From Myotis daubentonii (taxonomy: Eukaryota > Chordata > Mammalia > Chiroptera > Vespertilionidae), in NCBI RefSeq assembly GCF_963259705.1, contig NC_081840.1:1565956-1629955 (forward strand): 64,000 nucleotides of DNA. Reading direction: 5' to 3'. This document shows positions 44,815 to 55,459 of the stretch, one piece after another. The number at the start of each line of letters is the position of its first letter. Position 1 is the first letter of the stretch. Both the position numbers and the translations under genes were made by a program. Under the pieces are notes generated by a model, which ran no database searches, was not told the origin of the DNA, and saw nothing but the letters and a program-made list of their open reading frames with translations.

Positions 44815-44944
44815 ATACTTCCATACCATAGATCTCATATGGGATTAATATCCACAATATACAGAGCACTCCAAAAACTCAACAACTTCAAAAAAATAAA
44901 AAAATGGGCGAAGGACTTCAATAGACATTTCCCCAAAGAAGATA

Positions 44945-45118
44945 CAGGTCTTCTTCGTTTTATTGTGCTTCACTGTATTACACTTCAGATGTTATGTTTT
45001 TTAAACACATTAATGGCAAGACTCTCCCACTGGCAAAAAGATTACAATTTGTTTTAATGCAAAATTCCCTTTTGCTGCAGTGGTCTGCAAGCGAACCCAG
45101 GGTTCTAAGGTATGTCTG
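44945..45118. mobile_element. Tigger-like MITE
   Basis: caggtcttcttcgttttatt at left and ctaaggtatgtctg at right are inverted Tigger-type ends; TA is duplicated at 44943-44944 and 45119-45120. Removing it rejoins L1 text gaagata + cacaaatgg. Only about 174 bp; no transposase. Confidence 0.85.
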
Positions 45119-45249
45119 TACACAAATGGTTAAGCAGCACATAAAAAGAAGCTCAACTTCACTAGTCATTAGGGAAATGCAAACCAAAACCACAATGAGA
45201 TCTTACTTTACACCCATTACGATGAATACTATTAAAAAAGAAAGGAAGG

Positions 45250-45462
45250 CCCCGGCCAGTTTTGCTCAGTGGATAGACATTGGCCTGCAGACTGAAGGGT
45301 CCCAGGCTCAATTCCGGTCAAGGGCACATGCTCGGGTTGTGGGCTTGAACCCCAGTAGGAGGCATGCAGTAGGCAGCCAATCAATGATTCTCTCTCATCA
45401 TTGATGTTTCTAACTCTCTCTCCCTCTCCCTTCCTCTCTAAAATCAATAAAAATATATTTTA
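45250..45462 (+). mobile_element. VES SINE, plus
   Basis: ccccggccagttttgctcag to aatcaataaaaatatatttt. Duplication aaaaaagaaaggaagg. Confidence 0.95.
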
Positions 45463-46173
45463 AAAAAAGAAAGGAAGGGAGAGGTAAGAGAGGGGAAGAG
45501 GAAGGGAGAAAATACATTGTTGAGGATGTGAAGAAATTGGAGTCCTTGTACAATGTTGGTGGAATGTAAAATGGCACAGGCACTGTGGAAAATAGTATGG
45601 CAATGCCTTAAAACTTTTTAAATAGAATTACCATATGATCCAGCAATTGCATTTCCAGGTATGTACCCCAAAGCACTGAAAACAGGGTCCTGAAGAGGTA
45701 TTTTGTATACCTATGTTCAGAGCAGCGATATTCACAATGGTTAAAACATGGAAGTAACCCCAAGTGTCCTCCCACAGAAGAACAGAGAAGCAAAATAGAG
45801 TGTAGAGCCATATAATGGAATATTATTCAACCTTAAAAAGGAACGAAATTCTGACATGGGCTACAATATAGATGAACCTTGAAGATATTATGCTAAGCAC
45901 AACGAACCAACCACAAAAACACAAATACTGTATGATTCTACTTATATGAGGAATTTAGAATAGTCAAAATCATAGAGAACTAAAGTAGAATGGTGATAAC
46001 CAACGGCTGGGGAGGGGAAAATGGGGAGTTTGTGTTAATGGTGTTTAATGGGTAAAGAGTTTCAGTTTTACATGATGAAAAGAGTTCTGGAGGTAGATTT
46101 TGCATGATGGTTGCACAACATTATAAATATATTTAATATCATGGAACTTTACACTTAAGAATGGTCAAGATGG

Positions 46174-46449
46174 GCCCTGGCCTGTGTTGTTACCCAGTGG
46201 GTAGAGCATGGGCCCCACACCGGGGGGTTGCAGGATTGATTCCCAGTCAAGGGCATGTACCTGGGTTGCAGGTTCAATCCCCATCCCTGATTGGGTCCAT
46301 GCAGGAGGCAGACAATTGATATGTCTCTCTCACAACAATGTCTCTCTCTCTCTCTCTCTCTCTCCCCCTCCCTCCCTCCTTTCTACTCTCTCTAAAAAAA
46401 AAAAAACAAAAAACAATGATATCCTCAGGTAAGGATTAACAACCAAAAA
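46174..46449 (+). mobile_element. old VES-like SINE, plus
   Basis: ccctggcctgtgttgttacc, gattgattcccagtcaaggg, (TC)n middle, gatatcctcaggtaaggatt tail. Flanks ggtcaagatgg / ggttaagg are a likely duplication within L1 sequence. Confidence 0.85.
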
Positions 46450-46451
46450 AA

Positions 46452-46541
46452 GGTTAAGGAGGGGGGTTGGGGGTTAATGGGGAGATGAGGACACATATAT
46501 GTAATATCTTAATCAATAAAGAAATTTAAAAAAAAAGTTAA
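46452..46541 (+). mobile_element. very short L1 3' end insertion
   Basis: gggttaatggggagatgagg, acacatatatgtaatatctt, A-tail; gttaagg repeated at both ends. The same 3' end type is at 53057-53452. Confidence 0.75.
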
Positions 46542-47045
46542 GGTGAAAAAATTTGTGTTATGTGTATTTTAAGACCTTTAAAAACAAACCTAACCATTAC
46601 TTATGGAAAAGGATAACTCAGAAGTCAAAGCAAAACTCTCAGAAAGTAGAGCCAAACACCTTGGAGAATCACTCCCAAGCAAAAGAACTAAGTCCTAATC
46701 AATGAACTAGCAACTTGTGCCTGGCTGAATTTCAAAAAAAGCTATGGACCAGTGACTGTTGTGCCTGTCTTCTTCTTTTGTGAACAGATGTGTCTATAGC
46801 CATTCTTTAAGCCTGCCCCACCATTTTTAGTTGGAAGGAGTGTCAGACTACTTATCTCTTGAATTCACATGTGTTCAGGTCTAGAACCACACCTGAGGAG
46901 CTCCATCAAGTCACAACTGGATTTAGATGACAAGATCCTTAACTTAGAGCAACTGTAATAATGGGGTGAGAGTGGGAGCATTGGGAAAAGGTACATAAAT
47001 ATAATTTGCCTGAAGTAGGAATGCATTACAATGAAAGGGTAAATT
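46542..47045. other. L1 remainder then unassigned
   Basis: 46542-46590 (aaatttgtgttatgtgtatt) finishes the L1 whose body ends at 46173; the rest is unassigned. Confidence 0.5.
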
Positions 47046-47540
47046 GTGCTTAATCATGTGTTCCAAAGATGGCCAGAACATCATCCTACACGTTCTCCTT
47101 ACAATCTGACGTTGATTCAACTTCTATCAAGAGAAGGAGTCTATGCTAACCTCCCCTTGAGCCTGAACAGACTTCTGACTATGGCAAAAATGACGCCGTG
47201 TGACTCCTGGGGCTACATCATAAAAGGCGCTGCCACACGAATAAGGATTTTGGTCAGCCCAAGCTGCTTCAGCATTCCTACTGTTTGGCTCCAGCCACTA
47301 TGTGACCACAACCTAAAGAGAAACACCCCTCCCCCCGCCCCCGAAAAAAATAAAATGAAATAAAGAGAAACCCAAGCCAGCCAGAACTGCCCAGCTAAGC
47401 CCTTCCTAAATCCTGACCCACCAGAAGCTGCGAGCGATAATTTATTGAGGCAATAGTAATGGCAACAGTAATGCAACATTAACTGGAATACGGGGTGACA
47501 AATGCCAGAGGATGTATATAGATAGACCTTTACATCTGGG
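47046..47540 (+). mobile_element. MLT1-like LTR (ERVL-MaLR)
   Basis: gtctatgctaacctcccctt, gagcctgaacagacttctga, tatggcaaaaatgacgccgt, cagccactatgtgaccaca, and the gcgagcgataatttattga end region. Non-coding. Confidence 0.7.
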
Positions 47541-47579
47541 CCAGATTTCTCCCAAAGAAATCTGATCTGTAGCCTAGAG

Positions 47580-47649
47580 CAGTGGTCGCCAACTGGTGGT
47601 CCGCGGACCTCTGGTGGTCCATGAGGTCCGAAAGGTTGGCAACCGCCGG
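47580..47649. mobile_element. 70-bp nhAT MITE
   Basis: cagtggtcgccaactggtgg at left, aaggttggcaaccgccg at right (inverted with a few changes). gcctagag is a perfect 8-bp duplication (47572-47579, 47650-47657). Confidence 0.94.
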
Positions 47650-48379
47650 CCTAGAGGATATAAGCCAGACTGCAAGAATTCTGGGATGTTCTGAGATTCT
47701 CACCATTCAATATGCAAACTTACACCTAATCTATGCATCTTCCCATCCTCTCATGCACAGTCCCATCCATCCTTCCCCCTTCAAATCTAAGAGAAAACTC
47801 TACTAAGAGAAAACATTCTCTGATGGAACAGGAAAGGGGCAGTTGCTAGGTTGTTGAAAGTAAAGGCAGAATCTAAAGATCGAAGGACTTCCTATAGACT
47901 TCGGGTCAGCCCTCCGGGTCAGCCCTCCACGCCACACCTAAGCCTCGAAGAAGCCTGTCCTCCCTGAGGTCCTGCAGCTGCAATCCGCTTGCTTCTGACT
48001 GGCATCACTCTATCCTCTGGTTTCAGCTTTCTCGGTTCCTCCATGGTAATTACTATTTTACCTTAACCTATTTTCTCAGTTTCCAAAACATCAGTGACAT
48101 CTTCAGACTGCTCTACTGTTTATAGTATCCCATTACTCCAGACCCGAAAACCTAATCTTTTCACTTCCCTTCCTATATGGTTTGTTTACGTCCTCTCAAA
48201 TTTCATCTCTTTTCCATTTCTAATGCTCAGTTCAGCCTTCACGATCAAGTTTAGAATACTATAAAATCTTTAAAATGGCCGTCCTGACTCCATTCTCCCA
48301 TACTCCAATCCCTCCTACAATGTCACAGAATACTTTTCTGCCCATCCTACGCTAGCACACACTAAGTGCTCAGCAAATA

Positions 48380-48530
48380 TAACTACCAGTATTACCATCA
48401 AGTCATCAGATCAAGAATTTTATAAAGATGATCTCTTAATCCTCATATCAACCTTGTGAGAGAAATATTATCCCCACTTAACAAAGAAAATAATTCAACA
48501 ATTATCTGTGGAACTGAACTATCTCTCATT
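48380..48530 (-). mobile_element. MIR SINE fragment
   Basis: cttaatcctcatatcaacct, tgtgagagaaatattatccc, cacttaacaaagaaaat are reversed MIR text. Confidence 0.65.
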
Positions 48531-49149
48531 TTCCTCTTGCCAAATAACCTCAATAATCCTACCCAGCTCTAAAATCTTATTTTCTATGATTCAAAGGTAA
48601 GAAACTGGAGACACTACATACAAAATTATACTAAACATAGGTTTTCAAGATCACAGACACTTGTTAATATTGGCATTTAACTTAACAAAGGAGTTTATTC
48701 CTTCGTTTGATTCCTGCATTCCTACTTCTTCCTTCTCTTAGATCAAGACACTGAAAGGACACTGGGCCGATATAAAGTGGGGGCAGGAGTGGAAGAAAAG
48801 GGGTGAAAACTAAACACGCCCAAAAGGAATGGAGTCACAATGACATTAATCTGTTTTAGCCACAATCACAAGGGAGGTTCTCGCGAATGATATTCAGAAA
48901 CATGGTTCCCTTGATAAAAACGCAGATCCAGCGGTACTCACATACTATAGCTTCTCTACCAAGAAGTCTGAGCCACAGCTACACAGTTCAAAGCTAATAA
49001 TGAGGACACGGCCACCTTGGTAAAACCAGCCTTCATACCACATCGGACACACTCTCCAAACCCACAGGAACTACATTAGACACGGGGGATAAAGCAGAAA
49101 TAAAACATGGCCCACGCTTTCTTTTGGAGCATACCATCTAGTTGGCAAG

Positions 49150-49285
49150 AACATTAAACCCTGTGCAAGTTATTTAACTTCTCTATGTCTCGGTTTCCTT
49201 TTCAGTTGCTTCCTGGGGTTGCCCTATAACGCACTGATCACAGTGGCTAACACATAAAAATGCATAAATATTATCTATTATTATT
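49150..49285 (+). mobile_element. MIR SINE fragment
   Basis: tgtgcaagttatttaacttc, tctatgtctcggtttccttt, gtggctaacacataaaaatg follow MIR order. Confidence 0.7.
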
Positions 49286-49393
49286 AAATAACTGCTCAAA
49301 TAATTCTTTGAATTATAATCTGACAAGGTGGCCTCTGGGTACCTGTGTGACTTGGCGGGCACAGTAAGAGGCCAATTACATTTCACTCTATGG

Positions 49394-49596
49394 CAGGGCT
49401 CCTCAAACTTTGTAAACAGGGGGCCAGTTCACTGTCCCTCACACCGTTGGAGGGCCGGACTATAGTTTAAAAAAAACTATGAACAAATTCCTATGCACAC
49501 TGCATATATCGTATTTTGAAGTAAAAAAACAAAACGGGAACAAATACAATATTTGTATTTGCATGTGGCCCGCGGGCCGTAGTTTGAGGACCCCTG
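49394..49596. mobile_element. nhAT MITE
   Basis: cagggctcctcaaactttgt at left, gtttgaggacccctg at right; ggcccgcgggcc palindrome near the right end as in the copy at 38372. Flanks ctctatgg / ctctacgt (6 of 8). Confidence 0.93.
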
Positions 49597-49679
49597 CTCT
49601 ACGTTTTTGAAATTTAGTTGTTTTATACCAATGATACATTACCTATTAAACATTTTTAATTAAGAAATTTAGAATTTCA

Positions 49680-49915
49680 CCCTAGCTGGTTTGACTCAGT
49701 GGATAGAGCATCAGCCTGCGGACTGAAGGGTCCTAGGTTCGATTCCTGGTCAGGGCACATGCCTGGGTTGTGGGCTCGATCCCCAGATCCCCAGTGTGGG
49801 GCGTGAAGGAGGCGGCCGATCAATGATTCTCTCTCATCATTGACGTTTCTATCTCTCTCTCCCTCTCCCTTCCTCTCTAAAATCAATAAAAATATTTTTT
49901 TTAAAAAAAAAAAAA
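49680..49915 (+). mobile_element. VES SINE, plus
   Basis: ccctagctggtttgactcag to aatcaataaaaatattttt. Duplication aagaaatttagaatttca (one mismatch). A small tandem ccccagat duplication lies in the middle. Confidence 0.95.
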
Positions 49916-50460
49916 AGAAAGTTAGAATTTCAATCTAAATAAGAGACAAGTACCTGAATCTCCATGATGCTTCCCTGGATAAGCTGTCATTCAGAAGCAT
50001 AGAGAGCTCCCTGCAATGCCTGTTGCCACTGGGGAATCTGGCAGGCACCCTCAGGCGCTCAGGTGTCCCCATCTAGTCCATGCACATTTGAATACTGACC
50101 TTCTAAGCCCAAGAGGCCAGGCTTATAGTGCGCATCAGTCATGTCAACGAATTCTCTTCTATGTCAAACACTCAATTAATTAAAACCATGGCCAGTCCTT
50201 CCCACTATAAAGGGTTTACACAATTTCACAGTTATAATTCCAAACTACTATTTTGTTACCTTCCCCCAGAAAAGGTAAAACATCCAAACACTTTTTAATG
50301 AGAAAATTTACATTCTGAGCTAGATCTGCCTTAGCAACAAGTTATAAAGTCATGTCATCCTACTTATGTTCCCATGGATACAGTCATGAACAGTAACAGT
50401 GGCACGCTGTAAAAATCAAGAAAATAATCCCAAAAGAATCACATTCAAAACTTGGATAGA
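49916..50460. other. unassigned intronic DNA
   Basis: No element recognised. Confidence 0.4.
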
Positions 50461-50664
50461 GCCCAGCCGGGCCTGGCTCAGTGGCTGAGCATCGACCCAG
50501 GAACCAGAAAGTCAGTGGTTCGATTCCTGGTCAGGGCACATGCCTGGGCTGCAGACTCAGCCCCCAGGAGGCAGCCAATTGATGATCCTATCTCATCGAT
50601 GTTTCCATTTCTCTCTCCCTCTCCCTTCCTCTCTGAAATCAATTTTTAAAAAATTTTTTAAAAA
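50461..50664 (+). mobile_element. VES SINE, plus
   Basis: gcccagccgggcctggctca, ggttcgattcctggtcaggg, tail gaaatcaatttttaaaaaa. Duplication not clear. Confidence 0.88.
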
Positions 50665-50756
50665 CACTTGTAAAGGAAAGATCAATGTGTAGTAGCTCTT
50701 CCTATTAAATCCACCTATAAGTCCCAAATAGCCTCCCATTAGAATCTCCACCCTTA

Positions 50757-50883
50757 GCCCTGGCTGGATAGCTCAGTTGGTTAGAGCATCATCCCGATAC
50801 ACAAAGATTGCGAGTTCGATCCCTGGTCAGGGCACATACAAGAATTACTGCATAAATAAGTGGAACAAATTGATGTTTCTTTA

Positions 50884-50933
<50 letters not shown>

Positions 50934-50969
50934 ATCAAGAAATTACATTTTTTTAATAAAAAAGAAAAG
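50757..50969 (+). mobile_element. old VES-like SINE, plus
   Basis: gccctggctggatagctcag, ttggttagagcatc and gagttcgatccctgg remain very tRNA-like (A- and B-boxes). Long (TC)n in the middle. Duplication agaatctccaccctt / agaatctctgccttt. Confidence 0.9.
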
Positions 50970-51234
50970 AATCTCTGCCTTTAAACCTATCCCCACTCAA
51001 TGTTTCTAAAAACAAATATGAATAAGGCTTCAGCAACAAACTCTGAGTCCGAGTTAATAATGACCCTGGGCTATTTGTATGTGTGCTATTCCCAAAACTG
51101 ATACACAGTTCTTTCTGATGTAGGAAATGTGTCAAATTGGCTTGAACAGAAGGTAGAAACCCATTCTATATTTTAAATCTGTAATCCAGATAAAGTTAAA
51201 AATTTGTATTGGTTTTTTAAACCAACACTTTAAA

Positions 51235-51323
<89 letters not shown>

Positions 51324-51522
51324 TGATTTTTAACAGAGAGGAAGGGAGAGGGACAGAGAGCTAGAAACATCGATGAGAGAGAAACATCGATCAGCTGCCT
51401 CCTGCACACTCCCCACTGGGGATGTGCCCGCAACCAAGGTACATGCCCCTGACCAGAATCGAGCCTGGGACCCTTGAGTCCGCAGGCCGACGCTCTATCC
51501 ACTGAGCCAAACCAGTCAGGGC
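51235..51522 (-). mobile_element. VES SINE, minus, with microsatellite tail
   Basis: gagagaaacatcgatcagct, gagccaaaccagtcagggc at right; the tail at left has become (GT)n(AT)n. Duplication aaaccaacactttaaa at 51219-51234 and 51523-51538. Confidence 0.96.
51236..51320. repeat. (GT)n(AT)n compound microsatellite
   Basis: About 22 GT then about 19 AT units, replacing the A/T tail of the VES. Confidence 0.98.
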
Positions 51523-51779
51523 AAACCAACACTTTAAACCACTGACATCTGAAGTAAAAGAAGTATATAACCCAAAGTGTGGGAAAGACAATTATTTTTA
51601 ATGTGGATATTTATTTCCAGAGTGTAAACACTATAAGAACTATCTTTTAACACTAAATTTTGATACACTGTGACAAGAGAAAATAAACATCCCCTCATTG
51701 TAATTTAAGGGCATTCTTCCTTTGTTCAACTTTTTCCTAAATTGTAAAACTTCTAACAGCACAAAATAAGGGCATAAAC

Positions 51780-52470
51780 TATAGAGTAACAATCCCAGAA
51801 GTCATAAATAAAATGATAAATCTGTCTACATAAAATTTAAAACTTTTGAAGAGCCAAATAACCCATATATCATCAAAATTAAAACATTTACAAAATTTTC
51901 ACCAAAGGGCTACTTTAATATACAAAGAGTTGTTATAAATTAATAAATAAAGTAAACAAAGGTCATAAATAGTCCGTATACAGAAAGAAAAAACAATGGT
52001 TCATAAATATATGAATAGATGCTTAAGTTCATTAGTTAAAAGGACTGATAATTACTCATAAAATAAGGACACTTTCAAAATCCACATAGAATGAAAAATA
52101 ACTTCTGCAGAGGTAATTTGGTCATTTTTATCTAAATTTTTATCCAATTCCTCCATTGCTAGGAATCTACTCTACAGAAAAATTAACCCTAGCGGGCAGA
52201 TGATTATATGCAGAAAGACAATCATGCAGTATTAGTAGTAATACAGAACATCACAAACAAGAAAATGTCCATCAGTAGGGTAAAATTATGGTTAAATCCA
52301 TACCAACACTGTATGAAATCATGATGAAGAAATAGAGCTGCCTTTAACTCATTTCTACATATGTATAATATTCTAATAAATATATATAGCTTCAATATTT
52401 TCTTTTATCAGGAGACTTTAGAAATAATATATGGGAGAAAACTTTTAAATTTCCATGAGAAAAATTTAAA
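51780..52470 (+). mobile_element. old L1 (L1ME type) fragment
   Basis: aataaatctgtctacataaaa-type text, acaaaattttcaccaaaggg, tgcttaagttcattagttaa, taggaatctactctacagaa, aaatgtccatcagtagggta. Disabled. Confidence 0.75.
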
Positions 52471-52560
52471 GAAATGGGACAGGGAAGAAAGACTTAGAAA
52501 TTAGAAACAACAGAAGCCCATGAAGAAACCAGAGGCTTGACTACAAAGAGTTGTAACTAG

Positions 52561-53056
52561 TCCTGGCTGGTGTCGCCCCGTGGTTAGAGTGTCAGCCTGC
52601 ATACCAAGGGTTGCTGGTTTGATCTCCGGTCAAGGGCACGTACCTGGGATGCAGGCTTTTGTTTTGTTTGTTTGTTTTCAATGTATTTTTTTTTTATTTC
52701 AGAGTGGAAGGGAAGGGGAGAGAGAGAACGAATCATGGATCAGCTGCCTCCTGTACTCCCCCGACTCCCACCCCCACCCCAATCCCTGCCCCACTGGGAA
52801 TCAAGCCCGAAACCCAGGCATGTGACCTGATGGGAAACTGAACCGTGACCTCCTGGTTCATAGGTCGATGCTCAACCACTGAGCCACACCAGCCGGGGGG
52901 CCTGGGTTGCAAGTTTGAACCCTGTCCTGGGTTGGGGCACATGCAGGAGGCAACGAGTCAATGTTTTTCTCTCTCTCTCCTCCTCCTCCCTCCCTCCCAC
53001 CCACTCTCTTTAAAAATCAATGGGAAAATATTCTTGGTTGAGGATTAACAAAAAAA
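52561..53056 (+). mobile_element. old VES-like SINE, plus, split by a minus VES
   Basis: cctggctggtgtcgccccgt, gctggtttgatctccggtca on the left; gcaagtttgaaccctgtcct, aatcaatgggaaaatattct, tggttgaggattaac on the right. Confidence 0.9.
52656..52899 (-). mobile_element. VES SINE, minus, nested
   Basis: ttcaatgtattttttttttat at left, tgacctcctggttcataggt, tgagccacaccagccgggg at right; (CCCCA)-like simple sequence in the middle. Duplication cctgggatgcagg / cctgggttgcaag. Confidence 0.92.
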
Positions 53057-53452
53057 AAGTGCCATTTGCAACAGCATGGACGGAACTGGAGAGCATTATG
53101 CTAAGTGAAATAAGCCAGTCAGAGAAAGATAAATGCCACATGATCTCACTCATTTGTGGAATATAGAGAACAACATAGACTGATGAACAGGGACAGCTCC
53201 AAAGACAGAGAAACAGCAATCAGACTATCAATCTCCAGAGGGAAAGTAGGGGAGGGTGGAGGTAAGGGGAAGAGATCAACTAAAGGACCTGTATGCGTGC
53301 ATATAAGCCAAACCAATGGACATGGTCAACAGGGGGATGAAAGCATGAGTGGGGGGGGGGGGGGGAGGTTGGGGGTCAATTACGGGGGGATGAGGACACA
53401 CTTGTAATACCTTAACAAATAAAGAAATTAAAGATTTTAAAAAAAAGTAACT
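53057..53452 (+). mobile_element. L1 3' UTR, 5'-truncated
   Basis: gccatttgcaacagcatgga, ttatgctaagtgaaataagc, ctgtatgcgtgcatataagc, caaaccaatggacatg, a G run at 53350, and caaataaagaaattaaag before the A-tail. Confidence 0.92.
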
Positions 53453-53477
53453 GAACAATTTAGAAGGCAAGCGATCT

Positions 53478-54063
53478 AGCCCTAGCTGGTTTGACTCAGT
53501 GGACAGAATGCAGGCCTACGGACTGAAGGATCCCAGGTTCAATTCCCATCAAGGGCACATGCCTGGGTTATGGGCTCAATCCCAAGTAGAGGGCGTGCAG
53601 GAGGCAGCTGATCAATAATTCTCTCATCATTGATGTTTCCATCTCCCTCTTCTTCCTTTATCTCTGAAATCAATAAAAATATATCCTATATAATAAAAGC
53701 CTAATATGTTAAGTGTCCAACTGTTCATTTGACAGCTCGACCAGTCGCTATGATGCACTCTGACCACCAGGGGACAGATGCTCTGACCAGTAGGTTAGCT
53801 TGCTGCTGGGGTCCAGCTGATTGGGACTGAGCGAGACAGCCAGGCATGCCCTGGAGCCCTCCTGCAGTCCCTCCCCAGCCCTGATTGTGCACCGGTGGGG
53901 TCCCTCGGCCTGGCCTGCACCCTCTCGCAATCTAGGACCCTTTGGGGGATGCAGGACAACTAGTTTTGGCCTGATCCCTGCAGGCCAGGCTGAGGGACCC
54001 ACAGGTGCATGAATCCGTGCACTGGGCCTCTAGTTTTAAAATAAATAAATAAGTAAAAAATAA
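53478..54063 (+). mobile_element. VES SINE, plus, with HeliBat in its tail
   Basis: gccctagctggtttgactca to aatcaataaaaatata, then the HeliBat, then ttttaaaataaataaataag. Duplication aaggcaagcgatct / aaggcaagtgatct brackets the pair. Confidence 0.95.
53684..54033 (+). mobile_element. HeliBat Helitron, non-autonomous
   Basis: TCCTATATAATAAAAGCC after A; end gtgcatgaatccgtgcac, CTAG at 54030-54033 before T. Confidence 0.96.
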
Positions 54064-54069
54064 AAGGCA

Positions 54070-54690
54070 AGTGATCTTGAGAATTCATATGTGTAACATG
54101 ACCAAGTGTTAATACCTCTAACTGATAAGAAACCATAAAAACCCTATTCAATGGGGAAAGGACATAAAGACATTTCATAACACAACACACAAAATTTTCT
54201 ACCTCTGTGGAAACGGGAAAAATACTCATTAAATACGGCAACCTTTTGCTTATTAAATTAGCTATCTGTCGAGTGGAAGCTGGAGCATACAGCAAAACAG
54301 TGTACAGCACTGAACTGCTGGATAACCTGGACATGTCTTCTGGAAATCAATCTGGCAACAGATCTAAAGATTTTCAAAATGTTCATACATGCACTACCCG
54401 GTGAGGCTCAGTGGATAGTGTCGGCCTGCGGACTAAAGGGTTCCAGGTTCAATTCTGGCCAAAGGCACATGCCCGGGTTTCAGGCTAGACCCCCCCCCCC
54501 CGTTGGGGGCGTGCAGGAGGCAGCCAATTAATGATTCATTATTGACGTTTCTATCTCTCTCCCTTCCTCTCTGAAGTCAATAAAAATATGTATATTAAAA
54601 AAATGTTCATGCATAAGACCCAGTAATTTCCCTTTGGGGGCTCTGGAAATAATCCCCAATATAGGAGAGTATTATAAACATGGAAATTCA
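54070..54690 (+). mobile_element. old L1 (L1ME type) fragment, host of VES
   Basis: tacctctaactgataagaaa, aaaccctattcaatggggaa, ctggaaatcaatctggcaac, then after the SINE acccagtaatttccctttgg and ctctggaaataatccc. Confidence 0.75.
54392..54600 (+). mobile_element. VES SINE, plus
   Basis: tacccggtgaggctcagtgg (head deletions), a 12-C run, agtcaataaaaatatgtat. Duplication aaatgttcatacatgca / aaatgttcatgca-like. Confidence 0.9.
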
Positions 54691-54715
54691 CCTCAAATTA
54701 CTTATGAGGGGGGAA

Positions 54716-54786
54716 AAATTTTTTTTATTGATTTTAGAGAGGGAGGATGAGAGAGGGATAGAAACATCAATGATGAGAGAGAATCA
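54716..54786 (-). mobile_element. VES SINE fragment, minus, truncated
   Basis: tttttttattgattttagag to caatgatgagagagaatcat; only the 3' part, cut where the HAL1/L1 sequence starts. Confidence 0.85.
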
Positions 54787-55459
54787 TGGATTGACTGAAA
54801 TAAAAAATATTATACAGAGACCCAACAGCAGACTAGAGGATCCCAAGAATCAAGTCAAAGATTTGAAATACGAAGAAGCAAAAAGCACCCAACCGGAAAA
54901 ACAAAAAGAAAAAAGAATCCGAAAATACGAAGATAGTGTGAGGAGCCTCTGGGACAACTTCTGTACCAGCATCCGAATTATAGGGGTGCCAGAAGAAGAG
55001 AGAGAGCAAGATATTGAAAACCTATTTGAAGAAATAATGACAGAAAACTTCCCCTACCTGGTGAAAGAAATAGACTTACAAGTCCAGGATGTGCAGAGAA
55101 CCCCAAACAAAAGGAATCCAAAGAGGACCACACCAAGACACATCATAATTAAAATGCCAAGAGCAAAACACAAGGAGAGAGTCTTAAAAGCAGCAAGAGA
55201 AAAACAGTCAGTTACCTACAAGGGAATACCCATACGACTGTCAGCTGATTTCTCAACAGAAACTATGCAGGCCAGAAGGGAATGCCAAGAAATATTCAAA
55301 ATGATGAATAGCAAGAACCTACAACCAAGATTACTTTACCCAGCAAAGCTATCATTCAGAACGGAAGGTCAGATAAAGAGCTTCACAGATAAGGAAAAGC
55401 TAAAGGAGTTCATCACCACCAAACCAGTATTATATGAAATGCTGAAAGGTATCCTTTAA
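54787..55459 (+). pseudogene. L1-type ORF1p, 5'-truncated, long open frame
   Basis: ORF1p is the RNA-binding chaperone of LINE-1 ribonucleoprotein. The open frame runs from 54680 but true similarity begins after the VES fragment, so the ATG at 54680 is foreign. Order: part of the coiled coil (NSRLEDPKNQVKDLKYEEAK), the RRM start SIRIIGVPEEEREQDIENLF, the basic [19 protein letters not shown] block, KGIPIRLSADFSTETMQARR, and the C-terminal domain LYPAKLSFRTEGQIKSFTDK, ending LKGIL and a stop. Roughly 220 codons without a stop or frameshift, unlike the other L1 pieces here, so the copy is comparatively young. The N-terminus is missing, so it is not a complete protein. Confidence 0.9.

Larger units (their letters stand above)
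44815..46173 (+). mobile_element. L1 3' region, disabled, with insertions
   Basis: ctcatatgggattaatatcc, aaaaatgggcgaaggacttc, agctcaacttcactagtcat, gaggatgtgaagaaattgga, gatccagcaattgcatttcc, actgtatgattctacttata and aactttacacttaagaatgg mark ORF2 end to 3' UTR. Broken by a MITE (44945-45118) and a VES (45250-45462). Confidence 0.92.
47650..49393. other. mostly unassigned intronic DNA
   Basis: Apart from two MIR fragments listed separately, nothing recognised. Confidence 0.4.

Noticed and set aside
50757..50840. tRNA gene candidate (A- and B-box present)
   Set aside because: It is the tRNA-derived head of an old VES SINE with a SINE tail and target duplication; the cloverleaf is not intact. 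The same applies to all VES heads.
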